A model generated the notes under the pieces. It searched no databases, had not been told where the DNA came from, and saw nothing but the letters and a program-made list of their open reading frames with translations. A stretch of DNA of 38,232 nucleotides from an uncultured Hungatella sp. (GTDB taxonomy: Bacteria; Bacillota; Clostridia; Lachnospirales; Lachnospiraceae): NCBI GenBank assembly GCA_910585435.1, contig CAJUEJ010000037.1, positions 1 through 38,232 on the forward strand, given 5' to 3'. Below, piece by piece: positions 23,682 to 31,356 of this stretch (its first letter is position 1; each line of letters begins with the position of its first letter). Both the position numbers and the translations under genes were made by a program.

Positions 23682-24736
23682 CCGTTTCGCTTGTCTGCCA
23701 GCCTGGGCAGGTCCCTGAACAGCTCCACCACAAACCAGTCAGGCAGCTCTCTCCCTTCCTCCGGGGTAACTGCCATCCGGGCAATCTCCAGGCTTAAGTC
23801 GGCTAACTCAGTGATGCGGTCCTTGGCCTGAAGGACCAGAGTCCGGCTGTCGCTGCTGAGTTTCGCCCTCTCCGGAGGCAGCTCCTTCACCAGCCGGGCC
23901 CGAAGGGACTGGGCCAGAAAGTAGAGCACGTCCCTCTCCTCCGGTTTGCCGGGCCACGGTTGTTCCCCGGTGAGAATCTTGTCCAGGGCGTACTGGCAGC
24001 GTATCTGCCGGATATAGGCCATAAACTGGGTGGCGTGCTGAGGGCTCAGGCTCCCTGCGGCCAGAATGCGCAGGGATTCCTCTCCGATGCCCGGTCCGTA
24101 GCTGCGGATGGCGTCGCTGAGCATGTGCCAGGAGCGGGGAGTGGAGAAGGGCTCCTCACTTTTAGGAGGCTTGGCCCACAGGTGGTCGGGCCGGCTGGAA
24201 ATATAGTCGTAGACATAGGGATGGATGCCGTTCTGAGCGGCCCACTCCAGCCACAGCCGGGGGCTGGCGGTAAGCTCCACATGGAACATCCGGTTTATCA
24301 GTGCAGAAGACATGGGCCGGGTGATGGCGTTGTCCTGGGCCCGGTTGCCTGCTCCCACCACGATGGAGCCCTCGGGCAGATGGTACTCCCCGATACGACG
24401 CTCGTGAATGAGAGAGTAAAAGGCTTTCTGGACTTCCGAGGTGCAGGCGTTCAGCTCGTCCAGAAAAAGGACGTAGGGCTCCGCCCGGGCAATGGTCCGG
24501 GGCGGGCAGAACTGGCTGAAACCATCCTTAATCTGAGGGACGCCGATGATATCCTCCGGGGCAAGCTGACTGCCCAGCAGGGAGATACACTCCAGCCCCA
24601 GAGAATCGGCAAACTCCTGGACGATGGCGGATTTCCCGATGCCCGGAGCCCCCCAGATAAATACCGGGCGGATGAGCCCCACATTCAGGAGGACGTCCAA
24701 TAGCTGTTTGTGGTTAACGGTTATAGAGATATTCAT
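23678..24736 (-). CDS. MoxR-family AAA+ ATPase
   Basis: An ATPase of about 352 residues. It shows Walker A (WGAPGIGKSAIVQEF, near residue 30), Walker B (VLFLDELN, near 95), a sensor 1-like GAGNRAQDN (near 130) and an arginine-rich STPRSW segment near 205. MoxR proteins act with a VWA partner in protein or cofactor maturation. The partner is directly downstream with overlapping stop and start, so translation is coupled. I prefer the ATG at 24736 (MNISITVNHK), which has AAGGAG 12 bases upstream. An ATG at 24763 would add nine residues but has no ribosome site. It shares the high GC content of the VWA gene. Confidence 0.85.
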   Translation of the reverse strand: MNISITVNHKQLLDVLLNVGLIRPVFIWGAPGIGKSAIVQEFADSLGLECISLLGSQLAPEDIIGVPQIKDGFSQFCPPRTIARAEPYVLFLDELNACTSEVQKAFYSLIHERRIGEYHLPEGSIVVGAGNRAQDNAITRPMSSALINRMFHVELTASPRLWLEWAAQNGIHPYVYDYISSRPDHLWAKPPKSEEPFSTPRSWHMLSDAIRSYGPGIGEESLRILAAGSLSPQHATQFMAYIRQIRCQYALDKILTGEQPWPGKPEERDVLYFLAQSLRARLVKELPPERAKLSSDSRTLVLQAKDRITELADLSLEIARMAVTPEEGRELPDWFVVELFRDLPRLADKRNG

Positions 24737-24763
24737 GGAATAGACAGGCTCCTTTTTATTCAT

Positions 24764-25140
24764 GTAACTCTTGAGAAAATGTTATCGTCAGGATTCTCTA
24801 CAATTACCCGTATTGTATTATACATCTGAATATGTATAAGCACAACCGGCCCAAATCAATAGGTTGTATTTTTCCCATAAGAATTTATATTGTGAAGTAA
24901 CAATCACCATATCATGCAAATCATAACTTCATGTTATGATTCACTTTTTCTGTTTGTATAAAATGCTGTAAGAAAACCATACAAAATTGTGCATATTGCC
25001 AGTAATCATAACATGCTGTCATAAAAAATCCATAATACATAACATTTTACTCATGATTTCTTTTCTGATATAACTATAACAGAAGTTAAAAGCGCGCTTT
25101 AACAGAAGAAAAAATGTTCAAATATATCAGGAGGTAAGTT
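24764..25140. promoter_or_regulatory. AT-rich divergent control region with repeated ATCATAAC motifs
   Basis: This gap of 377 bases between the MoxR gene and the first citrate transporter holds no gene. It contains a palindrome ATCATAAC-TTCAT-GTTATGAT (24920-24940), further ATCATAAC/CATAAC half-sites (about 25004 and 25038) and GTTAAA...TTTAAC (25085-25103). The AGGAGG site just before 25141 belongs to the transporter. The repeated half-sites suggest binding of a dimeric regulator, possibly the LysR protein encoded downstream. Confidence 0.45.
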
Positions 25141-26457
25141 ATGAGTGTGACAGGATATGCCATATTAGGGTTCGCCATGATGCTGATTTTGACGGTTGTC
25201 CTGGTATCAGGAAAATTTACACCGTCGATTCCCATGATTGGGATTCCTATGATTTTTGCCCTGATTATGAGGCCTGGCATTAAGGATTTATCGGATTGGG
25301 TGACCACAGGTCTTAAGGGGCAGGTAAGCAACGCGGCTATGTTTACATTTGCCATAATTTTCTTTGGAGTTATGATGGACGCAGGGGTATTTGACCGGAT
25401 TGTGAGCAAGATGATGTTGGGAGCCAAGACGGTTACGGCAGTCTGTATCCTTACGGTTCTGGCAACCATTGTCGGTCATTCCGACGGTTCGGGAGCCACC
25501 ACGTATCTGATTGTCATTCCGCCGTTTTTGATGATTTACAAGAAACTGAACATGAGGCCTTTGGTTCTTATGTGTCTGGTGAGCCTTACGGCAGGCGTTA
25601 TGAACTGTCTTCCATGGGGGGGTCCCTGCGGACGGCTGGCAGCAGGCTTCGAGGTGTCTGCCACCGATATTCTTTTTACCCAGCTGCCAGGTTTGATTAT
25701 CGGCCTTGTGTGCTGCATTCTCATAGCCCTGTATTACGCAAAGCAGGAAAAAAAGAGGGGCGCAGGACTTGAGAAAGGAATAAAGCCTTCGGAGCTTTTC
25801 AGCGAGGCGGATAAGACGGAAGAAGAGAAAGCGCTTTTAAGGCCCAGACTGTTCGGGTTTAATGTTTTCCTGATTGTGGCTGTGGTTGTGGCGATGTTTG
25901 TATCCGGCCTTCCTACTTATTTCTGTTTCATGGCAGCGGCGGTGATTGCTTTGATTGTAAACTACCCAGGTGCAAAGATGCAGAATGAGCGGCTGAAAAC
26001 CTATGCGCCTACGGTTCTTACTATGGTAAGCGTGCTGTTTGCTTCCGGTATCTTTACAGGTATTCTGAACAACAGCCCAATGAAAGACGCCATGGTACAG
26101 ACAGTATCCAATCTTTTAGCCGGGGGAGCGGCGGCTCATCTTAACACTTTAATGGGATTTTTGTGGGGACCCTTAAGTGCTATGGGGTTAAACCATGAAG
26201 CCTGCGCCTATACCATTGTTCCGCTGCTTCAGTCTGTTGCGGCAGATTATGTAACCCCACTCCAGGCGGCGGCCAGCTACCTGATGACCTTTGTACCGCA
26301 GGTGTTTGTGAATCCCGGCACGGCGGCTATGTATATAGGATTGGGACTTGCCGGACTTGAGTTTAAGGACCACTGGAAGTTTTCCTTTAAATGGGCAATG
26401 CTTATCTGTACCTTAAGCTTTGCCGGTTCCATATTGTTGGGTGCGGTTCCATTCTAA
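25141..26457 (+). CDS. CitMHS-family citrate (metal-citrate:H+) transporter
   Basis: A 438-residue inner-membrane carrier with about 11-12 hydrophobic helices. Family landmarks are FFGVMMDAGVFDRIVSKMM (near 78), the conserved loop IVGHSDGSGATTYLIVIPP (near 110) and NCLPWGGPCGRLAAG (near 155), which is repeated in spirit in the second half (LMGFLWGPLSAMGLNHE). The family imports citrate as a metal complex with protons; related members carry other polycarboxylates. A strong AGGAGG precedes the ATG. It is followed by LysR and two esterase genes, and a paralogue lies at 35488. Confidence 0.88.
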   Translation: MSVTGYAILGFAMMLILTVVLVSGKFTPSIPMIGIPMIFALIMRPGIKDLSDWVTTGLKGQVSNAAMFTFAIIFFGVMMDAGVFDRIVSKMMLGAKTVTAVCILTVLATIVGHSDGSGATTYLIVIPPFLMIYKKLNMRPLVLMCLVSLTAGVMNCLPWGGPCGRLAAGFEVSATDILFTQLPGLIIGLVCCILIALYYAKQEKKRGAGLEKGIKPSELFSEADKTEEEKALLRPRLFGFNVFLIVAVVVAMFVSGLPTYFCFMAAAVIALIVNYPGAKMQNERLKTYAPTVLTMVSVLFASGIFTGILNNSPMKDAMVQTVSNLLAGGAAAHLNTLMGFLWGPLSAMGLNHEACAYTIVPLLQSVAADYVTPLQAAASYLMTFVPQVFVNPGTAAMYIGLGLAGLEFKDHWKFSFKWAMLICTLSFAGSILLGAVPF

Positions 26458-26503
26458 AAAATAAAAATATCCGGGCTCTCTGTTCAGCAGCTGTGTTTTC
26501 TTC

Positions 26504-26509
26504 TATAAT
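26504..26509 (+). promoter_or_regulatory. -10 box of a likely promoter for the LysR-esterase genes
   Basis: A perfect TATAAT lies 50 bases before the LysR ATG, with a weak -35 (CTGTTC, 18 bases upstream). It would allow LysR and the two following esterase genes to be transcribed without the transporter. Confidence 0.4.
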
Positions 26510-26559
26510 GGAAATAACAGATATACCCGTAAGGCAAATAAAAAGGAGAGGGATTATAT

Positions 26560-27486
26560 ATGGCTGATTTGAGAGAACAGAAATACATTGTGGAAATCGC
26601 AAAGGTACAAGGAGTTGCAAAGGCGGCTGAGAATCTGTTTATTTCTCAGCCTGCCCTCAGCAAATTCTTAAGCCGGACAGAGGAACTGTATGGGGTTCAG
26701 CTTTTTGAACGTGTAGGTAAGAAAATGATTCCTACCTATGCAGGAGAACAGTATCTGAAATATGCAAAACAGATTATAGAACTGGACAGGAATTTTCAGG
26801 AGCAGATTGCAGACATCAAAACCATGAAAAGCGGATATCTGGCCATTGGCTCCACCCCCGGTCGGGGCAGAAGCATTTTTCCTCAGATTCTTCCAAAGTT
26901 TTATGAAAAATATCCCAAGTTTGACCTTCGGGTGTATCAGGAGACTGCGGACCGGCTGGAGGAAATGCTGCTGGAGGGAGAACTGCAGGTTGTCATGATG
27001 ACAGGTGATGAAGCGTACCGGAACAGAAGGGAGTTTCATGTGGAGGAGGTTTCCACAGAAGAAATCTGTCTGGTGGCTTCCGCAGAAAAGCAGCTGAAAG
27101 GTATCTATAAATACGGTTTCCGGTATCCATGGGTGGATATCCGGCAGCTGGAACAGGAGATGTTTCTTCTGCTGAATAAAGGCTCCCGGCTGCGGACAGT
27201 GACAGAAAAGGTGTTCAGAGATTATGGGATAACGCCTAAGATAGTAGAATTTTCTTCCATAGATACCATCTGGGAGGTGGTGTCGAAAAATTTTGGCGTG
27301 GCTTTGGCGTCGGATTTCCAGCCTCCGGAGGATATGGGAGTGGAGATATTTTCTATCGGTTCCAAGCCGGTGACCTGGAAATTTGTGATTGTCACAAGGG
27401 TAGGCGGATATATATCTGCTCCGGTTCAGGATATTATTGATATTACGAAAGAAATATATGGAAGTAAAAACCTGAAAGGGAAATGA
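26560..27486 (+). CDS. LysR-family transcriptional regulator
   Basis: A 308-residue LysR protein. The winged helix-turn-helix covers residues 1-60 (KYIVEIAKVQGVAKAAENLF, then ISQPALSKFLSRTEELYGVQLFERVGKK). A linker helix and a two-lobed effector-binding domain follow from residue 90 on (GYLAIGSTPGRG...). AAAGGAGAGG precedes the ATG. Its stop overlaps the start of the esterase gene (ATGA), so they are coupled. It probably senses the substrate of the neighbouring transporter and esterases; the ligand is unknown. Confidence 0.9.
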   Translation: MADLREQKYIVEIAKVQGVAKAAENLFISQPALSKFLSRTEELYGVQLFERVGKKMIPTYAGEQYLKYAKQIIELDRNFQEQIADIKTMKSGYLAIGSTPGRGRSIFPQILPKFYEKYPKFDLRVYQETADRLEEMLLEGELQVVMMTGDEAYRNRREFHVEEVSTEEICLVASAEKQLKGIYKYGFRYPWVDIRQLEQEMFLLLNKGSRLRTVTEKVFRDYGITPKIVEFSSIDTIWEVVSKNFGVALASDFQPPEDMGVEIFSIGSKPVTWKFVIVTRVGGYISAPVQDIIDITKEIYGSKNLKGK

Positions 27487-29093
27487 GACAGACTATGAAC
27501 CGAGATGTGAAAGAAAAGGCCGGAACCTGTGAACCGGCCTTTTTGCTTAAAGAACAAGCGTATCTTCTGGAGAATACCCTGATACCTGAACAGCACATCA
27601 GGGAGAAAACCAGAGGGGGAAAGATTACAGGTGTTGTTGAGAAAGCATTAAAGACAGATGGGGCAGCAAGGTATCTGGAGATGACGGGAGTTATTTTTCC
27701 TGTAGATGTAAGCGCCCCTGTGATTCAATGGAGAATCCTGCTTCCCTGCCAATGGAATTTAAGGAGCGTCCAGGCAGGCGGCGGCGCCAACAACGGCAGG
27801 ATTCCGGTTCTGGATGGGAATCTGGTGATGTCCGGTTACTGTCCTGTTGAACATGGGTATGTGGTGTTCGGCGATGATTCCGGACATCAGTCCGATGACC
27901 CTATGTCCGCGGAATTTGCGGACAATGAAGAGTCGCTTCAGAACTATATTCGTCTTCATCTCATAAAGGCCAATGATGTGATGCACTATGTGGTGAAACT
28001 ATGTTATGGAAGGGATGCAGAAAAAACATATTTTGCCGGAGGTTCTGCAGGAGGGAGAGAGGCCCTGGAGTGCGCCACCACATACGGGAAATATTATGAC
28101 GGCGTGTTCTGTGGGGATCCGGCTTCCAACTTTGTGCTTCTGCGGATGTGGGGAGCCCTTCTGTCCAAGGCGGTGTATGACAGCTACGATGAAGAGACAT
28201 ACCCGTTTTCTGACGGATTCATCAGTGAGGATATTGTGGAATCTATTCGGAAAGAGGCTGTTGAGATGTATGACGAATGGGACGGCATAAAGGACGGCAT
28301 TATTTCCAATATTTACAGGGCACGCATGAACAGGGATGCCTTTGGGGCGTACATAAAGGAGAAGTATCATCTCACGGATGCACAGATGAACACCATAAAA
28401 ATATATGAGGAGGGATTCGGGCTGGATTATGCCATGGCAAGCGGAGTCCATGAGTACCGGGGATGCTCCGCCCTGGAAGGGGGACTGATGGACTTAGGGC
28501 CGGACCCAGTTCCACGGGAGCCTCTGGACACCAGATATAATGTACACCACGGGGACAGGGCAGACGGTATGTTTAAATATTTTATCACAAAGGATAAGCA
28601 CTGGAAGCTGATTGACCATGACTATTATAAACCGGATGAGAAGCTTTACCAGATGCTGATGGAGGCATCCAGGCAGTACGATGCGGATAAGGCGGATTTT
28701 GATGATTTTATTGCCCACGGCGGAAAGCTGATTCTGTTTACCAGCTGGAATGACATGTCCATCAGCCCGTGGCAGATTGTGAAGCAGTATGAAGGGTATG
28801 TGAAAAAATACGGGCAGGAGCAGGTCAATGATTTTATAAAATTTTACTGTATGCCCTCTGCCGCCCACTGCAGCGGCATTGCCATGGATTATCTGGAATG
28901 GCTGGATGCATGGTGTACAAGGGGAGAGTATCCCAGGGAAACCCTGTACGGAACTATAGAAAAGACGGGAGGGCAGATGCCTATGGCGGAGTTTCCCGGA
29001 TGGGTCCGGTATGTGGGAGGAGACCCGGCCCTGGGGACAAGCTATGAGATTTCCTATGAGATTCCGGAAGGATTTTTCGGAGCGTATGATTGA
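27483..29093 (+). CDS. Tannase/feruloyl esterase-family hydrolase, cytoplasmic
   Basis: A 536-residue alpha/beta hydrolase of the tannase/feruloyl esterase family. It has the nucleophile elbow YFAGGSAGGREALE (near residue 185), the acid-bearing strand GGKLILFTSWNDMSISP (near 415) and the catalytic His in PSAAHCSG (near 460). In classical members a Cys precedes the Ser and pairs with the Cys after the His. Here the first Cys is Gly while the second is kept, so the usual disulfide cannot form. There is no signal peptide, so it acts on imported esters. It is coupled to LysR and followed by a second esterase. The substrate is unknown. Confidence 0.8.
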   Translation: MRQTMNRDVKEKAGTCEPAFLLKEQAYLLENTLIPEQHIREKTRGGKITGVVEKALKTDGAARYLEMTGVIFPVDVSAPVIQWRILLPCQWNLRSVQAGGGANNGRIPVLDGNLVMSGYCPVEHGYVVFGDDSGHQSDDPMSAEFADNEESLQNYIRLHLIKANDVMHYVVKLCYGRDAEKTYFAGGSAGGREALECATTYGKYYDGVFCGDPASNFVLLRMWGALLSKAVYDSYDEETYPFSDGFISEDIVESIRKEAVEMYDEWDGIKDGIISNIYRARMNRDAFGAYIKEKYHLTDAQMNTIKIYEEGFGLDYAMASGVHEYRGCSALEGGLMDLGPDPVPREPLDTRYNVHHGDRADGMFKYFITKDKHWKLIDHDYYKPDEKLYQMLMEASRQYDADKADFDDFIAHGGKLILFTSWNDMSISPWQIVKQYEGYVKKYGQEQVNDFIKFYCMPSAAHCSGIAMDYLEWLDAWCTRGEYPRETLYGTIEKTGGQMPMAEFPGWVRYVGGDPALGTSYEISYEIPEGFFGAYD

Positions 29094-29126
29094 AAAAATG
29101 GGGATTGACGGAAGGACTAAAGGGGA

Positions 29127-30017
29127 ATGAAAGGAATGGAACTGAAAAGGTTTGAGGAGAAGGCAAAAGAGCTGAGGGTTCTTGGAATGAAAATTTCCAT
29201 TGGCCAGGATGTGGTATATGAGCATTACTGGGATGAGGACTGCAGGAGAAATATTTATTCGGCAAGCAAGAGCTTTACCTCCTGTGCGGTGGGATTTGCC
29301 CTTCAGGAAGGGCTGGTGAGGCTTGACGAAAAGCTGGAAGATGCGTTTTGGGAATATCTGCCGGCTCATCCGGACCATAATCTGAAGAAGGCGACAATAG
29401 AGCATCTTTTGACTATGACCCTGGGACAGGAGAAAGGGTTTCTTATGGGAAGCCAGAGACCTTATATAGCTGAGAAGGACTGGGTAAAGGCTTCTCTGGA
29501 GATTCCCTTTGTGTATGAACCGGGAACACGTTTTGTCTACAATAATGTGGGACCTTACCTTGCCGGAATCCTGGTGCAGATGAGAGCTGGCTGTAATCTG
29601 CTGGATTATCTTACTCCGCGGCTTTTTAAACCGCTGGGTATCCGCCGGACAGTGTGGGAGGAAGACCCCCAGGGCTTCACCTTCGGAGCAGGAGGGCTGT
29701 TTCTGACGATTTCGGAATTGCATAAACTGGGACTTTTGTATCTTCAGGACGGGGTATGGGACGGAAGGCAGATTCTTTCTCCCCAGTGGATTGGGGAAAG
29801 CTTAAGAAAGCATGTGGAAAATGATAAGAATCCATACGGATACGGTTATCTGTTCTGGGGCGGTGATAAAAACAGCTTTATGGCAAATGGTAAATACGGG
29901 CAGTACACCATGATTTTCAGGGACAAACATGCGGTAATCAGCTTATTTGCAGAAAGCAGAGATACGGGCAGGCTTGAACGGACGGTGATTGAGGATGTTT
30001 ACCGGGAGCTGCCGTAG
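29127..30017 (+). CDS. Serine hydrolase of the beta-lactamase class C / esterase fold
   Basis: A 296-residue protein with the penicillin-binding-like catalytic signatures: SxxK in YSASKSFTS (near residue 45-48), YxN in FVYNNVGPY (near 137) and a late substrate-strand region (MANGKYGQYTMIF, near 255), the equivalent of the KTG/HxG motif. There is no signal peptide or membrane anchor, which argues against a role in cell-wall synthesis or antibiotic resistance and for an intracellular esterase or amidase. It is 33 bases behind the tannase-like gene and likely in the same operon. The start could also be ATG 29136. Confidence 0.8.
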   Translation: MKGMELKRFEEKAKELRVLGMKISIGQDVVYEHYWDEDCRRNIYSASKSFTSCAVGFALQEGLVRLDEKLEDAFWEYLPAHPDHNLKKATIEHLLTMTLGQEKGFLMGSQRPYIAEKDWVKASLEIPFVYEPGTRFVYNNVGPYLAGILVQMRAGCNLLDYLTPRLFKPLGIRRTVWEEDPQGFTFGAGGLFLTISELHKLGLLYLQDGVWDGRQILSPQWIGESLRKHVENDKNPYGYGYLFWGGDKNSFMANGKYGQYTMIFRDKHAVISLFAESRDTGRLERTVIEDVYRELP

Positions 30018-30030
30018 TTGAAGATGTCTG

Positions 30031-30060
30031 TTGATGTTTGGTTCCTTAATAAATATTAAG
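30031..30060 (+). promoter_or_regulatory. citDEF promoter with an AT-rich palindrome
   Basis: TTGATG (30031-30036) and TATTAA (30054-30059) are 17 bases apart. The palindrome CTTAATAAATATTAAG (30045-30060) covers the -10. A near copy (CTTAATAAATTGTAAG) lies in the same place before the second citrate transporter (35332-35347), so both may be bound by one regulator. Confidence 0.5.
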
Positions 30061-30155
30061 AAAAAACGTGTCAGCCTGTAAGGTTTACTAGGTATCATCA
30101 GGATAAAGATAAAGAGGTTTTGAAAACACAGGAAAGGAATAAGGAGGGGCACATC

Positions 30156-30455
30156 ATGGAAATCATGAAACCAGCCATTGCAGGAACTTTGGAATCCAGC
30201 GACTGTCAGGTGACTGTGGAGGCAGGAGAAGGAAAGGTGGATTTGGTACTGGAAAGCGTGGTTATGAATCAGTTCGGCAATCAGATACGGAAGGTAACGC
30301 TGGAGACGCTGGAACGTCTTGGAGTGGATAATGTGAAGATTACCATTGTGGATAAGGGGGCGCTGGACTGCACTTTGAAAGCCCGGATAGAAGGGGCTGT
30401 GTACCGTTCTCAGGGCCAGAACGACAATCTTCCGTGGGGAGGTGCCATTCAATGA
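30156..30455 (+). CDS. citD: Citrate lyase acyl carrier protein (gamma subunit)
   Basis: The 99-residue CitD carries the triphosphoribosyl-dephospho-CoA-derived prosthetic group. The attachment Ser lies in AGTLESSDCQV near residue 13, matching the site known in CitD. The middle has FGNQIRKVTLETLERLGV and the family's DKGALDCTLKARIEGA. I chose the ATG at 30156 because AAGGAGGGG precedes it; an upstream in-frame ATG at 30120 would give an atypical N-terminus. Its last bases overlap citE (ATGA). Confidence 0.94.
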   Translation: MEIMKPAIAGTLESSDCQVTVEAGEGKVDLVLESVVMNQFGNQIRKVTLETLERLGVDNVKITIVDKGALDCTLKARIEGAVYRSQGQNDNLPWGGAIQ

Positions 30456-31354
30456 ACAATCCCAATAAGAAAAGATTAAGAAGAACCATGATGTTTCTAA
30501 ATGCCCAGAAACCGGGGCTGATAAAGGATCCCTACATATACAAGCCGGATTCCATCATGCTGGATTTGGAGGATGCGGTGGCCCAGAACCAGAAGGACGC
30601 GGCCAGATTTTCCCTGTACCATGCACTGCGTGAGCTGGACTACCGGGGCTGTGAACGTGTGGTAAGAATTAACGGCCTGGACACTCCTTACTGGAGAGAA
30701 GATATCCGCTGCGCCGTTGCCGGCGGCTGCGATGCCATCCGGATTCCCAAGACGGAGCGGGCCCAGGATGTGAAGGTGGTGGAAGAGGCGGTGGCTGCGG
30801 CGGAGGAGGAGTTTCATATTCCGTCCGGCAGAACGTTAATCATGGCGGCTATTGAGTCGGCAAGAGGCGTTATGAGGGCACTGGATATCTGTGAGTCCTC
30901 GGAGAGGCTGTTCGGCATCGCCCTGTCCGGCGGCGATTACACCAAGGATCTGCAGACCCACATCACCGGAACCGGGCTGGAGCTGATGGGGGCCAGACAG
31001 AACATGATTATTGCGGCCAGGGCAGCAGGGGTGCAGTGCTTTGACACGGTTTATACGGACCTGGATGATATGGAGGGATTTAAAAAGGATGTGGAAACCA
31101 TTCATCTTATGGGATTTGACGGAAAATCCATCATCAATCCAAGGCAGATAAGCATTGTCCATGAAATCTTTACTCCCAGCCAGAAGGACATTATTTTTGC
31201 GGAAAAGGTGGTGCGGGAGATTGACACGAAAAAAGCGCAGGGCATCGGGGTGTTTACGGTTGACGGCAAGATGATTGACATTGCCTTCTATGACGGGGCG
31301 AAGCGGACCATTGAATTGGCCAAGGCATCCGGTGTATATAAGGGGGATTTATAA
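30452..31354 (+). CDS. citE: Citrate lyase beta subunit (citryl-ACP lyase)
   Basis: CitE cleaves citryl-ACP into acetyl-ACP and oxaloacetate. The 300-residue TIM-barrel protein of the HpcH/HpaI superfamily shows LRRTMMFLNAQKPGL at the start, DSIMLDLEDAVAQNQKD (metal/substrate acids, near 35), AAIESARGVMRA near 135, FGIALSGGDYTKDL near 158 and GFDGKSIINPRQI near 218. I chose the ATG at 30452, eight to nine bases behind GGGGAGGT and overlapping the citD stop. citF follows two bases after its stop. Confidence 0.95.
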   Translation: MNNPNKKRLRRTMMFLNAQKPGLIKDPYIYKPDSIMLDLEDAVAQNQKDAARFSLYHALRELDYRGCERVVRINGLDTPYWREDIRCAVAGGCDAIRIPKTERAQDVKVVEEAVAAAEEEFHIPSGRTLIMAAIESARGVMRALDICESSERLFGIALSGGDYTKDLQTHITGTGLELMGARQNMIIAARAAGVQCFDTVYTDLDDMEGFKKDVETIHLMGFDGKSIINPRQISIVHEIFTPSQKDIIFAEKVVREIDTKKAQGIGVFTVDGKMIDIAFYDGAKRTIELAKASGVYKGDL

Positions 31355-31356
31355 AG

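Noticed and set aside
29127..30017. Beta-lactamase (antibiotic resistance) call for the SxxK hydrolase
   Set aside because: The protein lacks a signal peptide and sits in a citrate/esterase operon; an intracellular esterase is more likely.
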